Shown piece after piece: positions 26,925 to 35,712 of a DNA stretch of 64,000 nt. How positions within the stretch are numbered: position 1 is the first letter of the stretch; each line of letters starts with the position of its first letter. The notes under the pieces are model-generated. The model was given only the letters and a program-made list of their open reading frames with translations, was not told the DNA's origin and searched no databases. Source of the DNA: Bacteroidales bacterium (GTDB lineage Bacteria > Bacteroidota > Bacteroidia > Bacteroidales > UBA4417); the NCBI GenBank assembly GCA_016707705.1, contig JADJHD010000020.1:81613-145612 (forward strand), given 5' to 3'. Position numbers and translations under genes: made by a program.

Positions 26925-27362
26925 ATGAAGCCTGAAGAAACAGATAAAACCAAACCAATAGAAATGGCAACAATTAAATCACTTGACGATTTGCGCAAAA
27001 TCAAATCTGAAGTACAAACCAAACTGAGCTTACGGGAAAGAAGCAACCATCCTGAGCAACTTGTTCAGATCAGGGTCGCCATGGCAACATGCGGAATTGC
27101 ATCAGGCGCCAAGACCGTAATGGATTACATGGTAAATGAACTTGACAAGCGCAATATTGCTGCAGTTGTGACTCAGACAGGCTGCATGGGATACTGTTAT
27201 GCTGAACCAACCATTGAGGTAACGATTCCAGGCAAGGATCCACTTGTTTTTGGATATGTTGACACCAAAAAAGCTGACCAGATCATCGAAAAGTACATTA
27301 AAAACGGTGAATTGGTTGAAGGGATTATTCCAGTGAATTATGAATCCATTGAAGGTAAGTAA
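26925..27362 (+). CDS. (2Fe-2S) ferredoxin-like thioredoxin-fold protein
   Basis: The protein has 145 residues from the ATG at 26925, or 132 from the ATG at 26964 (MATIKSLDDLRKIKS), where close relatives usually begin. Cys residues lie in ATCGIASGAK and GCMGYC, the arrangement of the NuoE-like C-terminal [2Fe-2S] domain. Such proteins commonly precede full-length HydB in bifurcating hydrogenase clusters and probably serve as an extra electron carrier subunit. Confidence 0.85.
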   Translation: MKPEETDKTKPIEMATIKSLDDLRKIKSEVQTKLSLRERSNHPEQLVQIRVAMATCGIASGAKTVMDYMVNELDKRNIAAVVTQTGCMGYCYAEPTIEVTIPGKDPLVFGYVDTKKADQIIEKYIKNGELVEGIIPVNYESIEGK

Positions 27363-27383
27363 TTAATTAAGGAGGAAACAGTT

Positions 27384-29177
27384 ATGGCAAAGTATAAAAT
27401 GCACCTGCTTGTTTGTGGCGGGACAGGGTGCAGGGCTTCGGAAAGTGAGGCAATATTTCAGGATTTAAAGACTGCACTGCTTAACCGGGGACTTGAAAAT
27501 GAGGTCCAGGTTATCACCACAGGTTGCTTCGGATTCTGTGAAAAAGGTCCTATTGTTAAGGTTATGCCTGACAATACCTTTTACACACAGGTTACTCCTG
27601 CCGATGTAAACGAAATTATTGAAGAGCACGTAATCAAAGGTCGCAAGGTCAACAGATTGCTTTACGAGAATCCTGAAACTGCGGAAAAGGTTGAAGATTC
27701 AAAGCATATGGGTTTTTACAGGAAGCAATTGAGGATTGCCCTTAGAAATTGCGGTTTTATTGATCCGGAAAACATTGATGAGTATATCGGAAGAGATGGT
27801 TATCAGGCTTTAGGAAAATGTCTTTCAGAACTTACCCCGGAGCAGGTTATAGAGATCATGAAGAAGAGCGGTCTCAGGGGAAGAGGAGGCGGAGGATTTC
27901 CTGCCGGACTCAAATGGGAAATTACCAGGCAATCAAAAGCTGACCAGAAATATGTGGTTTGCAACGCCGACGAAGGTGACCCCGGCGCATTCATGGATCG
28001 CTCCATTCTTGAAGGAGACCCACATTCCGTTATTGAAGCCATGGCTATTTGCGGCTACTGCATTGATGCTACCAAAGGCCTGGTTTATATCAGGGCGGAG
28101 TATCCACTGGCCATAGAACGATTGAAAATCGCTATTAATCAAGCCAGGGAATACGGACTTTTAGGCAAAGACATCCTGGGCTCAGGATTCGACTTCGACA
28201 TCGAGCTTCGTTATGGTGCCGGTGCATTTGTTTGCGGAGAAGAGACAGCACTTATCCATTCAATGGAAGGTTTAAGGGGTGAGCCAACCATGAAACCTCC
28301 TTTCCCTTCGGTATCAGGATATTTAAGCAAACCAACCAATGTAAACAACGTTGAAACCTTTGCAAACGTTCCGGTGATTATTAATCGCGGACCAGAGTGG
28401 TTTGCAGCTATCGGAACTGAGAAATCAAGGGGAACAAAAGTGTTTGCACTTGCCGGAAAAATCAACAATGTTGGTTTGATTGAAGTGCCGATGGGAATCA
28501 CCCTCAGGGACGTAATCTTTGAAATTGGTGGTGGCATAAAGGATGGTAAAAAATTCAAGGCTGTCCAGACCGGTGGTCCTTCAGGAGGATGCCTTACACA
28601 TCGCCACCTCGACACTCCGATTGACTATGACAACCTCATTTCTGCCGGTTCCATGATGGGATCCGGAGGTATGATTGTTATGGATGAGGATGATTGCATG
28701 GTTTCTATTGCCAAATTCTATCTCGACTTCACCGTTGAAGAATCATGCGGCAAATGCTCACCCTGCAGGATTGGCAATAAGCGCCTCATCGAGATTCTTG
28801 ACAAAATTTGTCAGGGTAAAGGCACCATGGAGGATCTGGATAATCTTCGCAACCTCAGCCAAGTTATCAAAGACACCTCATTGTGCGGTTTGGGGCAGAC
28901 CTCCCCGAATCCGGTTCTTTCAACCATGGAAAACTTCTATGAAGAATACATTGCCCATGTAGTTGATAAAAAATGTCCAAGCGGACAGTGTAAAGCTCTG
29001 CTTCAGTACACTATTGATGAAGAGAACTGTGTAGGTTGCACTGCATGTGCAAGGAACTGCCCGGTTAATGCAATCAGTGGTGAACGTAAGGGACTCCACA
29101 TCATTGATCAGGCTGTCTGCATTAAATGCGGCGCCTGCATTGAGAAGTGTAAATTCAACGCTGTCTTCATCAAATAA
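27384..29177 (+). CDS. hydB: HydB: NADH/FMN-binding subunit of hydrogenase 2 (full length)
   Basis: This 597-aa subunit resembles HydB of trimeric electron-bifurcating hydrogenases. It has an N-terminal [2Fe-2S] domain (VCGGTGC, TTGCFGFC), the NuoF core with GRGGGGFPAGLKW and NADEGDPGAFMDR, the [4Fe-4S] motif CGKCSPCRIG, and a C-terminal two-[4Fe-4S] ferredoxin (CVGCTACARNC, CIKCGACIEKC). A strong GGAGG lies 8 bases before the ATG, which is unusual in this phylum. Ferredoxin plus NADH use is inferred. Confidence 0.96.
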   Translation: MAKYKMHLLVCGGTGCRASESEAIFQDLKTALLNRGLENEVQVITTGCFGFCEKGPIVKVMPDNTFYTQVTPADVNEIIEEHVIKGRKVNRLLYENPETAEKVEDSKHMGFYRKQLRIALRNCGFIDPENIDEYIGRDGYQALGKCLSELTPEQVIEIMKKSGLRGRGGGGFPAGLKWEITRQSKADQKYVVCNADEGDPGAFMDRSILEGDPHSVIEAMAICGYCIDATKGLVYIRAEYPLAIERLKIAINQAREYGLLGKDILGSGFDFDIELRYGAGAFVCGEETALIHSMEGLRGEPTMKPPFPSVSGYLSKPTNVNNVETFANVPVIINRGPEWFAAIGTEKSRGTKVFALAGKINNVGLIEVPMGITLRDVIFEIGGGIKDGKKFKAVQTGGPSGGCLTHRHLDTPIDYDNLISAGSMMGSGGMIVMDEDDCMVSIAKFYLDFTVEESCGKCSPCRIGNKRLIEILDKICQGKGTMEDLDNLRNLSQVIKDTSLCGLGQTSPNPVLSTMENFYEEYIAHVVDKKCPSGQCKALLQYTIDEENCVGCTACARNCPVNAISGERKGLHIIDQAVCIKCGACIEKCKFNAVFIK

Positions 29178-29193
29178 AAGGGAGGAAAGAACA

Positions 29194-30963
29194 ATGGAAA
29201 TGATAAAAGTCAAAATAGATAATAAAACAGTAGAAGTTGAAAAGGGAACCATCCTTCTGGATGCTGCACGCAAAGCTGGGATTAATATCCCAACCCTCTG
29301 CTACCTTCATCTTCACGATCTGAATATTACCAACAAACCTGCTGGTTGCAGGGTATGTGTTGTTGAAGTAAAAGGCCGCAAAAATCTTGCTCCTGCCTGT
29401 GTTACTGAATGCATGGACGGAATGGAAGTAAACACTCATAATATCAGGGTGTTAAATGCCAGAAAAACCGTTCTCGAGCTCATCCTGAGTGATCACCCGA
29501 CCGACTGCCTTATTTGTCCGAAAAGCGGAACCTGCGATCTGCAGACCCTTGCACAGGAAATGGGAATCCGGCAGATCAGGTATCAGGGAGAACAGTCCAC
29601 TTACAGGGAAGACACCTCCCCTGCCATCATCCGTGATGTTGACAAGTGTATCATGTGTCGTCGTTGTGAGATGATGTGCAACGAGGTTCAGACTGTTGGA
29701 GTACTTTCGGCAGTGAATCGCGGTTTTATGGCAGTGGTTGCCCCTGCCTTTGAAATGAATCTCGACCATAGTGTTTGTACCTATTGCGGACAATGCGTTG
29801 CAGTATGTCCTACAGGTGCCCTAACTGAAGTTGACCACACTAATAATGTAATCCGCGCACTTGCAGACCCATCCAAGACAGTAATTGTCCAGACAGCACC
29901 TGCTGTAAGGGCTGCCTTGGGAGAAGAATTCGGGATGGAAGCCGGCACCCTGGTTACAGGTAAAATGGCCGCAGCGCTCAGGAGACTGGGATTTGACTAC
30001 GTTTTTGATACCGATTTCGCTGCTGACCTCACCATAATGGAAGAAGGGACAGAGCTTCTTGACAGGATCGGAAGACACCTGAACGGCGACAAGACAGTTA
30101 AACTGCCGATTCTGACTTCCTGCTGCCCGGGCTGGGTAAGCTTCTTTGAGCATCAGTTCCCTGACATGATTGATATACCTTCAACTGCACGTTCACCTCA
30201 GCAGATGTTCGGCTCTATTGCCAAAACATACTTCGCCGAAAAACTTGGCATCAAGCGTGAGAATATGGTGGTTGTTTCCATCATGCCATGTCTGGCAAAG
30301 AAATACGAATGCTCAAGGGATGAGTTCAAGGTTGACGGCAATCCGGATGTTGACTTCGCAATTTCAACACGTGAACTGGCACATCTGATTAAGCAGGCTA
30401 ACATAGAGTTTAATCATCTGCCTGATGAAGACTTCGATCGCCCGATGGGAGAATCAACCGGTGCCAGTGTACTTTTTGGTGTAACAGGAGGAGTTATTGA
30501 AGCTGCTACAAGAACTGCCTATGAAGTATTTACAGGCAAGAAACTTGAGAAAGTAGACTTTGAACAACTAAGGGGAATGGATTGGGTTCGTCGTGCCGAA
30601 GTTGATTTTGACGGAACTCCAATAAAGATTGGAATTGCACACGGACTAGGTAATGCCCGCAAACTTCTCGAAGAGATCCGGGAAGGAAAAGCTGATTTCC
30701 ATGCCATTGAAATCATGGCCTGTCCGGGAGGCTGCATTGGAGGAGGAGGTCAACCTCTTCACCATGGAGATTCCTCAATTCTGAAGGCCCGCACAGCAGC
30801 TATCTATCGTGAAGACCTTGGAAAGCCCATCAGAAAATCACATGAGAACCCATTTATTCAGAAATTATATGAAGACTTCCTGGGTAAGCCATGTGGCCAT
30901 AAGTCGCATCATTTGCTCCACACACATTATTTTGACAAGAGCAATCCTGTAGAAATTGAATAG
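29194..30963 (+). CDS. hydA: [FeFe]-hydrogenase catalytic subunit 2
   Basis: The start at 29194 (MEMIKVKIDNKTVEVEKGTI) follows GGAGG by 8 bases and gives 589 aa; an open frame from 29047 lies inside hydB and is rejected. Domains: [2Fe-2S] (Cys36, 52, 55, 69), His-ligated [4Fe-4S] (His101, Cys105, 108, 114), two [4Fe-4S] (152-162, 195-205), then the H-cluster domain with L1 TSCCPGW (Cys310, Cys311), L2 MPCLAKKYE and L3 EIMACPGGCIGGGGQP. It has the canonical L1, unlike HydA 1. With HydB and HydC it forms a HydABC trimer. Confidence 0.97.
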   Translation: MEMIKVKIDNKTVEVEKGTILLDAARKAGINIPTLCYLHLHDLNITNKPAGCRVCVVEVKGRKNLAPACVTECMDGMEVNTHNIRVLNARKTVLELILSDHPTDCLICPKSGTCDLQTLAQEMGIRQIRYQGEQSTYREDTSPAIIRDVDKCIMCRRCEMMCNEVQTVGVLSAVNRGFMAVVAPAFEMNLDHSVCTYCGQCVAVCPTGALTEVDHTNNVIRALADPSKTVIVQTAPAVRAALGEEFGMEAGTLVTGKMAAALRRLGFDYVFDTDFAADLTIMEEGTELLDRIGRHLNGDKTVKLPILTSCCPGWVSFFEHQFPDMIDIPSTARSPQQMFGSIAKTYFAEKLGIKRENMVVVSIMPCLAKKYECSRDEFKVDGNPDVDFAISTRELAHLIKQANIEFNHLPDEDFDRPMGESTGASVLFGVTGGVIEAATRTAYEVFTGKKLEKVDFEQLRGMDWVRRAEVDFDGTPIKIGIAHGLGNARKLLEEIREGKADFHAIEIMACPGGCIGGGGQPLHHGDSSILKARTAAIYREDLGKPIRKSHENPFIQKLYEDFLGKPCGHKSHHLLHTHYFDKSNPVEIE

Positions 30964-31007
30964 TTTCAGGAAAAGCGACAAAATCAACCATTTAAAAGAG
31001 AAATATT

Positions 31008-31490
31008 ATGGCAAGCATAAATATAAAACTGAACCAGGAGAAACTGGGGCAATTACAGGCAATCTGTAAAGAGTTCAATAATGACAAGGGTGAGCTCATC
31101 AATGTATTGCATAAGGCACAACATCTGTTCGGCTATTTACCAGCTGAAGTTCAGGAAGTTATAGCACAGGAGCTCAAGACTTCCGCAGCCCATGTTTATG
31201 GAGTTGTGACCTTCTATTCATTTTTCACTATGACTCCAAAAGGAGAGCATCCAATCAGCATTTGCATGGGAACTGCATGCTATGTGAGAGGAGCAGAAAA
31301 AGTGCTGGATGAATTCAAGCGAATCCTAAATGTAAAAGTTGGTGAAACCACTCCGGATGGAAAGTTCTCATTAAGCTGCCTTCGTTGTGTTGGAGCATGC
31401 GGACTGGCACCAGTTGTAATGGTAGGAGAAAAGGTTTTCGGCCGGGTTTCTCCTGACGGGGTGAAGGATATTATTGAAGAGTATAAATAA
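31008..31490 (+). CDS. hydC: HydC: NuoE-like [2Fe-2S] subunit of hydrogenase 2
   Basis: The 160-aa subunit has a helical N-terminus and a thioredoxin-fold [2Fe-2S] site with CMGTAC (C-x4-C) and CVGAC (C-x3-C). It completes the HydABC set and is the last gene of operon 2, followed by a strong terminator. In operon 1 the equivalent gene is first instead of last. Confidence 0.95.
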   Translation: MASINIKLNQEKLGQLQAICKEFNNDKGELINVLHKAQHLFGYLPAEVQEVIAQELKTSAAHVYGVVTFYSFFTMTPKGEHPISICMGTACYVRGAEKVLDEFKRILNVKVGETTPDGKFSLSCLRCVGACGLAPVVMVGEKVFGRVSPDGVKDIIEEYK

Positions 31491-31545
31491 TAATCCTGCT
31501 TCAGGATAATAATCAATCCTTTGCAGGATTTATTCTGCCGTGGTT

Positions 31546-31577
31546 AAACTGCCTCAATTTCTGAGGCAGTTTTTTTA
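31546..31577 (+). terminator. Rho-independent terminator of hydrogenase operon 2
   Basis: The stem AAACTGCCTCA/TGAGGCAGTTT (11 bp, loop ATTTC) is followed by a T-run. Confidence 0.92.
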
Positions 31578-31719
31578 TTTTTCAATATCACTAAAACCAA
31601 AGTCATTTCTGAATGTTAAATTTCTATATTTAACTATCAATCCTTTACAATTGCTGTATAGTCAATGAAAAGGCAATTACTGTTGAATTGAAATCCCTCA
31701 CTGAGGCTGAATTAAGCAA

Positions 31720-31750
31720 CTTGTTTTTAAGTGATTAATTCCTATATTTG
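31720..31750 (+). promoter_or_regulatory. Promoter of the hybrid histidine kinase
   Basis: CTTG at 31720-31723 and TATATTTG at 31743-31750 are spaced by 19 bp. The -7 element covers an in-frame TTG codon at 31748, which argues that translation starts at the ATG at 31778. Confidence 0.6.
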
Positions 31751-31777
31751 CTTGAATTAACGTCAACTTTTTTGTAC

Positions 31778-33493
31778 ATGACACCCGATCTTACTGAAAT
31801 CTACCGACTACAAAAGGAAATTGACAGGCTGAACGAAGAGAACCAGGCCCTGAAAGCAGACTTCCAAAAAGTGCAGGATTTTGAAGCTCTCAAATCAGGA
31901 GCTGACGAAATCAGGAGTCTGGCTGAAAAAGCAAACCGCATACAGACTGATTTTCTTTCGATGATGAGTCATGAAATCCGTACTCCTATGAATGGAGTTG
32001 TTGGAATGACAAGTCTCCTCCTTGACACCAAGCTTACACCAGAACAGCACAACTACCTTGAGACCCTGAGAGTTAGCGCAGACAATCTCATGGGTATCAT
32101 CAATGATATTCTTGACTTTTCGAAGATTGAATCTGACAAGCTCACACTTGACAACAATTCATTTGAGCTAAGAAGATGCATTGAAGAATCCCTGGATGTT
32201 TATGCCCAGAAAGCCATTGATAAGGGAGTAGACCTGTTGTACATGTTACAGCCTGATGTTCCACCCTATCTTGTTGGTGATATGAAGCGCCTGAGGCAGG
32301 TTATTGGTAATCTCGTAAACAATGCCATCAAATTTACCGATGAGGGTGAAATCTTTATTTCTGCCGAGAAAGGTGTTGAAACTAAAGAGTATTGTGAAAT
32401 ATTGTTTTCAGTAAAGGATAGTGGAATAGGTATCCCCAGGGATAAACTTTCCCAGATTTTTGAAGCGTTCACACAGGGTGAATCCTTCGCAAACCGCAGA
32501 TATGGCGGAACCGGTTTAGGTCTGGCAATTGCCCGACACATAATAGGTTTAATGGATGGCAGAATGTGGGCTGAAAGCACTCCCGGCAAGGGGTCAACAT
32601 TCTATTTCTCAGCGAAATTGAAAATTGCAGAAACACCTACAACCAAATTATATATCCGCGGACAAATTCCAGAATTGCGCAATAACCGAGTATTGGTTGT
32701 TGACAGTGACCAAACCACCCGTCAGATATTCAGTGTTCAATTTGATTCCTGGGGAATGAAGGCATTCAATGCTGCTTCAGCCAAGGAAGCACTGCAAACC
32801 ATACATAGTGAGGACACTTACTTTGACCTTGGAATTATTGACATGCAATTACCTGATATGACAGGAATTGAATTAGCCAAGGCCATTAAGGAAATACCAT
32901 TCAAAGGCGATATTCCATTTGTTCTCATCTCATCTGTTGGTAAAATAAGCAATCTTCCTCCAGAGTTATTTGACGCACAATTGACCAAGCCAGTAAAACT
33001 GGCTGAACTCTTTGACCTGGTATTGAGTGTTATTGCTGAAGCTCGAAATAAGAAGAAACTTGAAGCAGATCACAACTTCGACAAGAAGCTTTCTGACAAG
33101 TTGCCTTTAAACATTCTGCTTGCTGAAGATAATTACACCAATCAGGAGCTCGTGATTACCCTCATGCGTAAAATGGGATACAATATTGATTCCGTCGATA
33201 ATGGCCGAAAGGTATTGGACATGATGGAAACCAAGAAGTATGACATTATCCTCATGGATGTTCAAATGCCAATCATGAATGGCATGGAAGCTACTTCTGC
33301 AATTAATGAACAATACCCCGAAGGAGAACGTCCATATATCATTGCAATCACTGCCAATGCGATGCCTGGTGACAGAGAACGCTTTCTGGAAGCAGGAATG
33401 GTTGACTATTTAAGTAAACCTATTCGCTTTAAGGATGTACAAGAAGTATTGGTTCGTTGGGGACGTAAAGTTCATGCCAATAACGGGCTCTAA
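31778..33493 (+). CDS. Soluble hybrid histidine kinase with two receiver domains
   Basis: The 571-aa protein has no transmembrane segment or recognised sensor domain. An N-terminal coiled coil (about 8-50) leads into HisKA with His65 in SMMSHEIRTP, then a HATPase domain (NNAIKF, DSGIGI, GGTGLGLA). Receiver 1 (304-420) has Asp355 as phospho-acceptor and receiver 2 (445-560) has Asp494. There is no HPt or DNA-binding output domain, so phosphate must pass to a separate HPt or response regulator. It follows hydrogenase operon 2 but has its own promoter. Confidence 0.92.
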   Translation: MTPDLTEIYRLQKEIDRLNEENQALKADFQKVQDFEALKSGADEIRSLAEKANRIQTDFLSMMSHEIRTPMNGVVGMTSLLLDTKLTPEQHNYLETLRVSADNLMGIINDILDFSKIESDKLTLDNNSFELRRCIEESLDVYAQKAIDKGVDLLYMLQPDVPPYLVGDMKRLRQVIGNLVNNAIKFTDEGEIFISAEKGVETKEYCEILFSVKDSGIGIPRDKLSQIFEAFTQGESFANRRYGGTGLGLAIARHIIGLMDGRMWAESTPGKGSTFYFSAKLKIAETPTTKLYIRGQIPELRNNRVLVVDSDQTTRQIFSVQFDSWGMKAFNAASAKEALQTIHSEDTYFDLGIIDMQLPDMTGIELAKAIKEIPFKGDIPFVLISSVGKISNLPPELFDAQLTKPVKLAELFDLVLSVIAEARNKKKLEADHNFDKKLSDKLPLNILLAEDNYTNQELVITLMRKMGYNIDSVDNGRKVLDMMETKKYDIILMDVQMPIMNGMEATSAINEQYPEGERPYIIAITANAMPGDRERFLEAGMVDYLSKPIRFKDVQEVLVRWGRKVHANNGL

Positions 33494-33770
33494 TACTTCA
33501 TGCAGTAATACAGGTTATATTTCCGTGTAATTCTGCTATTGCAAGTGATTAAAGTTCATGCATGCCTATGATCTGAGCATCAGAAAAGCTTTGTAAATGA
33601 TTACATAAGAAATCTGTTGAGTTCCTCAACATTACTAATGTATATCTGTTTATTACTTTAAGATGCGAGCCAAAACTTGTCTCCAATCCATATTTGACGT
33701 ATACAGTCGCCAGTATCCGAAATCTTCCGTCATTTAAAATTTAGCAGTCAAAACCCAATCCAGTATACAA

Positions 33771-34115
33771 ATGATTCCGAATGATTTAGAAGAAGCCACT
33801 GGCCGGATCCTGACCCAGAAAGATTACCAGGCATTCCTGAACGTTTATATACAGCAATCAAACCGTAAGGAATATTTAAAATACCTTTACAAGCTGTTCA
33901 GGGAATATAATGAGAACTTTCTGGGAACCTTCTACAAGACTGCAAACGATCGTCTGAGCAAGGAATATGTTCGTTTGCATGAATTGCTTGCCAGTAATCC
34001 TGATATGGGAAGCAGTGAACTGATTGTTATTACCGAGTTAAAGCAATTGGTAAATGATGTTCTGAAAGATGCAACTCTTATACAGGATGAAGAAGAGCGG
34101 ATTTCTGAGAGTTGA
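33771..34115 (+). CDS. Unknown small helical protein
   Basis: The 114-aa soluble, charged protein (MIPNDLEEATGRILTQKDYQ) is predicted to be mostly helical, with no signal peptide, Cys or recognised motif. The 277-bp gap before it holds only a short hairpin (TGTTGAG-TTC-CTCAACA near 33616) and no clear promoter. Its position between a hybrid kinase and a secreted protein gives no firm clue to its role. Confidence 0.6.
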   Translation: MIPNDLEEATGRILTQKDYQAFLNVYIQQSNRKEYLKYLYKLFREYNENFLGTFYKTANDRLSKEYVRLHELLASNPDMGSSELIVITELKQLVNDVLKDATLIQDEEERISES

Positions 34116-34307
34116 TTATTTACAGTACAAATTCTAGTACCTCCCTCTAATCCGGAAGCTTGATAGTTCCGGAATTTTAAACTTTACTTTTCCCAACTTG
34201 TTATTTAGTTAATCAGAGTGCCTCAGATTCGGTACTCCGGATATGTTTTGTCCAGATTTTTTCCGGAGCATCTTATTCTGCTGATTTTAACCTTGAATGC
34301 CCAACTT

Positions 34308-35429
34308 ATGAGAAGCCTTGCCATTGTTTTAGTTTCGATGTTCCTTGTTATTGGGTTCTGTATTGGCAAGGTATCAGGTCAGGATTCAAAACCATTTACT
34401 CAGTATTCAGACCATAAGCGAATTCCAGGTTACCATTCTCTCAAGCTGAAGAATCCTCAGGTGTTTCAAGGGAATAAGAGAACCCGTAAATATTTCGAAG
34501 GCTGGTATTTCAAGATGGTTTCAGGAGATGGGAAAGCTGTTCTTTCAGTGATTCCAGGAATATCTCTCTCAGAAGAAGGGAAAGATCAGCATGCCTTTAT
34601 TCAGATAATTGATGGCAGAACAGCACTAACAGATTACTACATTTTTCCTGTTCAGGATTTTTACTTCTCAAGCGATAGTTTTGCAATAAGGATTGGAAAT
34701 AATTATTTCTCAAAAGAGAAACTCATATTGGATATCAGTAATGACAGTACTTCTATTAGAGGTGAAATCCAAATGCGTAATCTAACAGAATTACCTGTCA
34801 GCAGCCATCTTAACACAGGAATAATGGGTTGGTACCGATTTGTTCCTTTCATGCAATGCTATCATGGCGTAGTCAGCCTGAATCATCAGCTTGAAGGAAC
34901 AATCAGCATCAACAATAAAAAATATAGTTTCAGTGAGGGAAAAGGATACATCGAGAAAGACTGGGGAAGTTCCATGCCATCAGCCTGGATATGGATGCAG
35001 TCCAATAATTTTGGGCAGAATAATACCTCACTAATGCTTTCTGTCGCTCACATTCCCTGGCTTGGAAGCAGCTTTACAGGATTTCTTGGTTTCCTTTTGT
35101 ATAATGGGAAGATACATCGATTTGCGACTTACACACACGCGAAAATAAATATCCAAACATTCGGTCCAGACAGCCTATCGATATTAATTAATGATAAAAA
35201 ATATCAAATTTACATTGATGCCATCAGGTCCAAAAGTGGAATGCTGAAAGCGCCGATGAAAGGATCTATGGATAGGAGAATACCTGAAGGCATTGATGCC
35301 AAACTATTTTTGAGAGTATTTGATAAAAAAGGGATGCTGGTCTTAAGTGACAGTACGTCAATTGCAGGGCTTGAATTGGTAGGCGATGTACAAACATTAA
35401 TCAGAAAAGAGAGAAAGAAACAACGATAA
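34308..35429 (+). CDS. Exported tocopherol-cyclase-like protein
   Basis: The start at 34308 (MRSLAIVLVSMFLVIGFCIG) gives a signal peptide and 373 residues; a GTG frame 30 codons upstream lacks support. The tocopherol-cyclase family motifs are visible: KYFEGWYFKMV near the N-terminus and KGYIEKDWGSSMPSAWIWMQ in the middle. Plant homologues cyclise tocopherol precursors, but bacterial members are found without that pathway, so the real substrate is unknown. A lipid-binding or lipocalin-like periplasmic role is plausible. Confidence 0.75.
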   Translation: MRSLAIVLVSMFLVIGFCIGKVSGQDSKPFTQYSDHKRIPGYHSLKLKNPQVFQGNKRTRKYFEGWYFKMVSGDGKAVLSVIPGISLSEEGKDQHAFIQIIDGRTALTDYYIFPVQDFYFSSDSFAIRIGNNYFSKEKLILDISNDSTSIRGEIQMRNLTELPVSSHLNTGIMGWYRFVPFMQCYHGVVSLNHQLEGTISINNKKYSFSEGKGYIEKDWGSSMPSAWIWMQSNNFGQNNTSLMLSVAHIPWLGSSFTGFLGFLLYNGKIHRFATYTHAKINIQTFGPDSLSILINDKKYQIYIDAIRSKSGMLKAPMKGSMDRRIPEGIDAKLFLRVFDKKGMLVLSDSTSIAGLELVGDVQTLIRKERKKQR

Positions 35430-35553
35430 TTAAAACAGGAGCAACCAAGTTGCTATATGTCAGAAATTATAAGCTTTCACGAATAATAAAATAAGTAATG
35501 CTTTATAATTTTAGTTTTTAAAATCATGGTTTAAATCCAATCACTGAAATAAA

Positions 35554-35574
35554 AAAAGCCCGTAAGGGCTTTTA
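35554..35574 (-). terminator. Terminator closing the tRNA/GIY-YIG array
   Basis: The stem AAAAGCCC/GGGCTTTT with loop GTAA is read on the minus strand as GCCC-TTAC-GGGC followed by seven T's. It lies immediately after the last tRNA-like copy, so it ends minus-strand transcripts of the array. It may also stop the plus-strand tocopherol-cyclase-like transcript. Confidence 0.8.
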
Positions 35575-35579
35575 TAATG

Positions 35580-35671
35580 TAGCGGGGACGATCCGCCGGA
35601 GGCGGAGAACTCGCGTCCGCCCAGGCGGATATGAATCCGACGCTCTAACCAACTTTACTAAGTCGTCCTGG
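35580..35671 (-). pseudogene. tRNA-like copy 1 (both palindromes)
   Basis: This is a degenerate copy of the tRNA at 37649-37722. The 3' acceptor end (TAGCGGGGACGA on plus) and the anticodon/D-loop stretch (GAATCCGACGCTCTAACCAACT) remain. TCCGCC-GGA-GGCGGA replaces the T-loop and TCCGCC-CA-GGCGGA the variable region. The 5' acceptor and D-stem are replaced by AGGACGACTTAG. The D-arm also differs from the other copies (CTTTACTA). Confidence 0.85.
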
Positions 35672-35712
35672 TAATAATTGCTGAATTGATTTCAAGATTA
35701 AATGATGTCAGA

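Noticed and set aside
29047..29193. N-terminal extension of HydA 2
   Set aside because: It lies inside HydB's C-terminal ferredoxin coding region; the start at 29194 has GGAGG 8 bases upstream and the normal family N-terminus.
33616..33632. Small hairpin TGTTGAG-TTC-CTCAACA as a terminator of the hybrid kinase
   Set aside because: The stem is only 7 bp with no T-run; it is too weak to support.
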